From positions 1-9,512 of the forward strand of contig UQDI01000037.1 in the NCBI GenBank assembly GCA_900539725.1: a stretch of DNA of 9,512 nt, in the 5' to 3' direction. The DNA comes from an uncultured Eubacteriales bacterium. GTDB lineage: Bacteria > Bacillota > Clostridia > Tissierellales > Peptoniphilaceae. The notes under the pieces are model-generated. The model searched no databases and had not been told where the DNA came from. It saw nothing but the letters and a program-made list of their open reading frames with translations. How positions within the stretch are numbered: the first letter of the stretch is position 1; every line of letters starts with the position of its first letter. Below are positions 6,411 to 9,512 of the stretch, piece after piece. The position numbers and the translations under genes are program-made.

Positions 6411-7060
6411 TTATATCCGATCCCCCATACTGTTTCAATTGGATTTTCACCATACTTTTGAAACTTTGCTCTAATATTTTTTATATGTTCTGATATTGCA
6501 GATGCATCTCCGATACCATCAAATCCAAAGATAATCTCATATATTTGCTCTCTTGAAAATACTTGTCCTTTTCTTTTTGCCAGTAATTCTGAAATTTGAT
6601 ATTCAGATTTTGTCAAATGAACTTTTTCATCTCCTACAAAGACTTCATTGGAAGATAAATCAAAACGAATCTCGCCGAGATTTAAACTACTGTGTCGCAC
6701 TCTTTTTTCTCGTCTTAAATGTGCTTCGACACGAGCTAGGAGTTCTTTAGCGCCAAATGGTTTTTTGATGTAATCATCCCCACCGATTAATAAGCCTTCA
6801 ACTATATCTCCTTCCATAGTTTTTGCTGTTAAAAAAAGAATAGGGCAGTCTACTTTATTGCGAATTTCTTTGCAAAAGCTAATTCCATCAATACCTGGCA
6901 TCATCACATCAAGTAGAATCAAATCATATTTGCTAAGCTTGCTATTATCAATTTCTAAAGGGTTTTGGTATATATCGACTTGATGCTTGTTCTTTTTTAA
7001 AATGTTTTTTATTAAATCAAGCATATCTAACTCGTCATCAACTGCAAGAATTAAAGACAT
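6401..7060 (-). CDS. OmpR-family response regulator
   Basis: A 219-residue cytoplasmic DNA-binding regulator, partner of the kinase that follows. The receiver domain (about 2-115) shows the acidic pair D8/D9, the phosphorylated Asp51 in LLDVMMPG, Thr78 in FLTAK and Lys100 in IKKPFGAKELLAR. The winged-helix DNA-binding domain occupies about 126-219 and ends in the usual VWGIGYKW. The ATG at 7060-7058 has AGGAGG at 7073-7068 with a 7-base spacer. It begins 31 bases after the second permease gene with no terminator between them, so transporter and regulator genes probably share a transcript. Its likely target is the promoter upstream of the ATPase gene, where two direct repeats fit the binding pattern of this family; that would make the system autoregulated. 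Confidence 0.93.
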   Translation of the reverse strand: MSLILAVDDELDMLDLIKNILKKNKHQVDIYQNPLEIDNSKLSKYDLILLDVMMPGIDGISFCKEIRNKVDCPILFLTAKTMEGDIVEGLLIGGDDYIKKPFGAKELLARVEAHLRREKRVRHSSLNLGEIRFDLSSNEVFVGDEKVHLTKSEYQISELLAKRKGQVFSREQIYEIIFGFDGIGDASAISEHIKNIRAKFQKYGENPIETVWGIGYKWN

Positions 7061-7091
7061 TCCATTACCTCCTCATTTTTCAAAAACATTT

Positions 7092-7832
7092 TTATTCGCT
7101 AAGAGATTTCCCATCCCACTTATTAAACCAAATTATTGAGGAAATAAATAGGATTAAGATAATAAGTAAAGCTACAAAACTCCAAATCCTCAACTCTTTA
7201 TAAAAATAGGAAGGATCCGAAACTTTGCCCATAGTAATATACATAGCTGGAAGTCTAGAGACCCAAGTACAAGGAATAAAATACCAAATACTATCACCAA
7301 TTACAGTCATTGAAAGTAAATTGATCAATGTTTCTAGAAAACCTAATCCAATAGATGCACCATTACTTAATATGATTGATACCCAAAAATGAATCAAGTA
7401 TAAAGAAAAGCTGCTAATGATAATTAAGCAAAATTCAATAAGCCAATCTAAGATATTTTGATATCCAGATAATATCGCAAAAATGATAATAGCTAAAGCA
7501 AGAGAAATAACAAATCCTAGTTCCAATACAATAAGTTTTCCTAGATAAGCCTTAGTCCTAGATTTTGTAGTAGATAAAAGCACTTGAAATTTCCCAGCAC
7601 TCATTTCCATATCAACTATTTTTGAACTTATCAAACTTAATATTATTGGCATTACCGCTCCTAAAAGTACAAAATAAGTTTGTATTGTATCGCTTTCTTC
7701 AAAGTTTTTTAGTCCAGTGGTTTTTAATGCCAGATAAAATAAAAAAGAATAGGCTATAGGTAAGACTATGTGAATCCAAGGAAGCCATGTGCCTTTGATT
7801 TTATATATTTCGGATTTTATTATCTTTATCAT
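7092..7832 (-). CDS. Lantibiotic-protection ABC permease, MutG type
   Basis: A 246-residue integral membrane protein with about six helices (near 18-37, 51-70, 98-121, 130-155, 158-178 and 215-236), one of two permeases of a peptide-protection ABC transporter. The pattern PCTWVSRLP (187-195), before the last helix, is matched by CPYSWGIRL in the other permease, as expected of related half-permeases. The frame is open upstream for another 26 codons, but I chose the ATG at 7832-7830: it is preceded by AGAGGT with a suitable spacer, it overlaps the stop of the previous gene by one base (TAATG), and it gives the same length as the partner permease. With the ATPase it would expel or detach lantibiotic-like peptides from the membrane. 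The MutG label is from position and general resemblance. Confidence 0.85.
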   Translation of the reverse strand: MIKIIKSEIYKIKGTWLPWIHIVLPIAYSFLFYLALKTTGLKNFEESDTIQTYFVLLGAVMPIILSLISSKIVDMEMSAGKFQVLLSTTKSRTKAYLGKLIVLELGFVISLALAIIIFAILSGYQNILDWLIEFCLIIISSFSLYLIHFWVSIILSNGASIGLGFLETLINLLSMTVIGDSIWYFIPCTWVSRLPAMYITMGKVSDPSYFYKELRIWSFVALLIILILFISSIIWFNKWDGKSLSE

Positions 7833-8572
7833 TATTTTACCTCTTGATTTGAAAACCATTTTGCACTTATCATTGTCAGTAATGTAAATAGAAATATCGA
7901 TAAAATACAAGGAATAAGTAATGATGTATTTGATGCCATTGGATTTGATGCTTCTATTAAAACACCACTTGGTAGAATATGCATAACAGGAATCATTAAT
8001 CTAATTCCCCAAGAATATGGACAATAAATCCAAAAAGCACCGTCAGACAACAATATTCCTGATCCTAAACCTAATACTGCATTTACTGCAATACTTGCGA
8101 TAAAGCCAAATTTTTTTGCCAAGAAAAAGCATAGAGGGATTTGCCAAATATTACTTATTATTAGTAAGAAACTTGCAAATACCAATGTTGAAAATCCATA
8201 GTTTGGTGTTAATTGCTCTCCAATTAAAAATTGAAAAATACACACTCCTAGCATATGAATTATAGCAGCAATACTCATATAAATAAATGCTGTAATTATT
8301 TTTGAAGCCCATAACTTTTTGAGATTAATATTTAGAGGGAAAACTGCTCTGTAGTTTAATTTTCTACTTTCTTTTCTATCCATCATTGCTGGGATTAAGG
8401 CAAAAGTTGCTGGCATTATTATGACGTACCACCAGTTATATGCGTTCGTAGTGAAATAACTTGGCATAAGAAATAATGACAATAAGATTAAAGTTATTGG
8501 CATAATTACTAATAATTTCTTCAAGAAACTATGCTTATGTTTTAAATTTTCTGCAAGAATATAAGATATCAT
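7832..8572 (-). CDS. Lantibiotic-protection ABC permease, MutE/EpiE type
   Basis: A 246-residue membrane protein with about six hydrophobic helices (near 20-37, 47-63, 93-118, 126-152, 156-177 and 216-236). It opens with a short cytoplasmic stretch, ISYILAENLKHKHSF, that closely resembles the start of MutE/EpiE/CprB-like permeases. MDRKESRKLNYRAVFPL (64-80), in the first cytoplasmic loop, also resembles the family and probably contacts the ATPase. The ATG overlaps the ATPase stop by four bases (ATGA), and GGGAG lies seven bases upstream. It should form a heteromeric channel with the MutG-type permease next to it. No sign of truncation. Confidence 0.87.
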   Translation of the reverse strand: MISYILAENLKHKHSFLKKLLVIMPITLILLSLFLMPSYFTTNAYNWWYVIIMPATFALIPAMMDRKESRKLNYRAVFPLNINLKKLWASKIITAFIYMSIAAIIHMLGVCIFQFLIGEQLTPNYGFSTLVFASFLLIISNIWQIPLCFFLAKKFGFIASIAVNAVLGLGSGILLSDGAFWIYCPYSWGIRLMIPVMHILPSGVLIEASNPMASNTSLLIPCILSIFLFTLLTMISAKWFSNQEVK

Positions 8573-9276
8573 TGTTGCACTCCCATTCCACTTTTTATAA
8601 CATTCATAAAAAGTTCTTCTAAGTTGTCATCATGATTAATAATGTTTTGATATTGCAATTTTCCATTATTAATAATCCCAATATGATCAGCAGTTTGTTC
8701 AACTTCTGCTAAAATATGACTAGACAAAATCACAGTTATACCTTTTTCTGGAAAACTTCGTATTAAACCACGCAATTCTTGAATTCCTAGTGGATCAAGT
8801 CCATTTGTTGGCTCATCTAAAATCAAAAGCTTAGGATTATTTAATAAGGCAATGGCGATACCTAGCCTTTGTTTCATGCCTAAAGAAAACTGACCACTTT
8901 TCTTTTTACCAGTATCTTTTAAACTTACTATTTCCAAAACTTCTTCAATCCTAGAATCTGGTAAGCCTAGTAGTAGTGTCCTTACTTTTAAATTTTCCCT
9001 AGCCGATAAGTTTTCATATAAGGCAGGCATTTCTATCAAGGCGCCAATATTCGACAAATCGTCACGACTCCACTCATGACCTTCAAAAAAGATTTGACCA
9101 GATGTTTTATGAATCATTCCTGTAATCATCTTTAATGTAGTCGATTTGCCAGCTCCATTAGGTCCTAGCAAGCCATAGATAGAATTCTCTTTTATTTTTA
9201 AAGAAATATTATCTACTGCTTTTTGCTTTCCAAAAGTTTTAGTGAGATTTTTTGTTTCTAATATAAATTTGTCCAT
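8569..9276 (-). CDS. Lantibiotic-protection ABC ATPase, LanF type
   Basis: A 235-residue cytoplasmic ATPase that powers the two permeases encoded after it. Walker A is GPNGAGKST (38-46), the signature is FSLGMKQRL (130-138), Walker B is LLILDEPTNGLD (150-161), and the switch histidine is His187 in LSSHIL. Where most ABC proteins have a Q-loop, this one has Glu82 in ALIEMPALYENL, the E-loop known from LanF immunity proteins such as NukF and NisF; this favours a lantibiotic-protection role over a general exporter. The ATG at 9276-9274 has AGGAGG at 9289-9284 with a 7-base spacer and is the first gene of the operon. Closest known arrangement is CprABC/NisFEG; I leave the symbol blank because the peptide is unknown. 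Confidence 0.93.
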   Translation of the reverse strand: MDKFILETKNLTKTFGKQKAVDNISLKIKENSIYGLLGPNGAGKSTTLKMITGMIHKTSGQIFFEGHEWSRDDLSNIGALIEMPALYENLSARENLKVRTLLLGLPDSRIEEVLEIVSLKDTGKKKSGQFSLGMKQRLGIAIALLNNPKLLILDEPTNGLDPLGIQELRGLIRSFPEKGITVILSSHILAEVEQTADHIGIINNGKLQYQNIINHDDNLEELFMNVIKSGMGVQQ

Positions 9277-9306
9277 AAATAAACCTCCTCTTCATTTTAT
9301 AAATAA

Positions 9307-9335
9307 ATTATAAAATATAAACTTAAGGATTTCAT
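9307..9335 (-). promoter_or_regulatory. Candidate promoter of the ABC/two-component operon
   Basis: On the minus strand TATAAT (9312-9307) has ATGAAA (9335-9330) 17 bases upstream, a good -10 with a poor -35. A weak -35 flanked by direct repeats is what one expects of a promoter needing an activator of the OmpR family. Confidence 0.45.
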
Positions 9336-9340
9336 AAGGA
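9324..9340 (-). promoter_or_regulatory. Candidate response-regulator site (direct repeat)
   Basis: TAAGGA occurs at 9324-9329 and again at 9335-9340, a period of 11 bp, or about one helical turn (TCCTTA on the minus strand). OmpR-family regulators often bind tandem direct repeats of this spacing overlapping the -35 box, as these do. The repeats are only six bases long, so the call is tentative. Confidence 0.35.
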
Positions 9341-9426
9341 AGATAAAATTCTTTTAAAATTTAATATCTTATCTAGTACTGAGACTAAAAATTTGAAAAT
9401 GTTCTATAATTAGATTAATTTAATTA

Positions 9427-9457
9427 TAAAAAATTAAGCACAGGAAATCCTGTGCTT
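9427..9457 (-). terminator. Terminator of an operon lying beyond the right edge
   Basis: AAGCACAGGA (9436-9445) and TCCTGTGCTT (9448-9457) form a 10-bp inverted repeat; on the minus strand it is followed by AATTTTTTAT (9436-9427 region). This would stop transcription entering from a minus-strand gene to the right of the window and insulates the resistance cassette. Confidence 0.7.
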
Positions 9458-9496
9458 CAGACTGAAGACAAACCCAGGAATTTTTTCCTGGGTTTG
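9455..9496. repeat. Two further inverted repeats beside the terminator
   Basis: CTTCAG-A-CTGAAG (9455-9467) overlaps the end of the neighbouring terminator stem. A second, stronger repeat pairs CAAACCCAGGAA (9469-9480) with TTCCTGGGTTTG (9485-9496) around a TTTT loop, a 12-bp stem. Neither is followed by a convincing T-run on either strand, so they may be auxiliary terminator hairpins or part of a palindromic element. Confidence 0.5.
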
Positions 9497-9512
9497 CTTA
9501 TTTCTATTAAAT

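Noticed and set aside
5818..6750. Plus-strand open frames inside the kinase and regulator genes
   Set aside because: Antisense to intact two-component genes; no family resemblance.
7833..7910. Longer start for the MutG-type permease, overlapping its neighbour by 79 bases
   Set aside because: The ATG at 7832 has an AGAGGT site, a one-base TAATG overlap and gives the family length; the extra 26 residues are not membrane-like or conserved in appearance.
1..9512. CRISPR array, tRNA or rRNA genes
   Set aside because: I saw no regularly spaced repeats and no tRNA or rRNA signatures on either strand.

Overview
The window looks like chromosomal DNA from a low-GC Gram-positive anaerobe of the Clostridia/Tissierellia type. 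The reasons are an AT-rich sequence, strong AGGAGG-type ribosome binding sites, an FMN riboswitch driving a RibU-type ECF transporter, and a lantibiotic-protection ABC transporter with its own two-component system. The genus cannot be fixed from this sequence. Every gene I can support lies on the minus strand, so transcription runs from the right edge to the left.

Right region (about 4944-9512) is a five-gene cassette, in transcription order: LanF-type ATPase, MutE/EpiE-type permease, MutG-type permease, OmpR-family response regulator, and sensor histidine kinase. The transporter genes overlap by 1-4 bases and kinase and regulator overlap by 10. A plausible promoter lies upstream of the ATPase. 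A pair of TAAGGA direct repeats 11 bp apart flanks its -35 and is a candidate regulator site. A hairpin terminator follows the kinase. The layout resembles stand-alone antimicrobial-peptide resistance modules (CprABC-RK-like). No lantibiotic precursor or biosynthesis gene is visible. This part is much more AT-rich than the left half, which hints at acquisition.

Middle region (about 1096-4830) is an operon with overlapping genes: a D-glycerate/hydroxypyruvate reductase (hprA-like); a 738-residue protein joining a diverged glycerate-kinase-type domain in frame to a complete malic enzyme; and a 169-residue protein with a C39/papain-like Cys-His-Asn pattern. The malic enzyme half also has its own well-placed ribosome binding site and ATG inside the fusion, so both the fusion and a free malic enzyme could be made. 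This is the most unusual part of the window.

Left region (1-1093) has a consensus promoter (TTGACA, 17 bp, TATAAT), an FMN riboswitch, and ribU, whose protein carries an extra C-terminal membrane helix. After ribU comes a short, structured, relatively GC-rich stretch with a possible 52-codon ORF, ending at an intrinsic terminator at the left edge. The ribU promoter abuts the stop codon of the preceding gene and I see no terminator between the two units.
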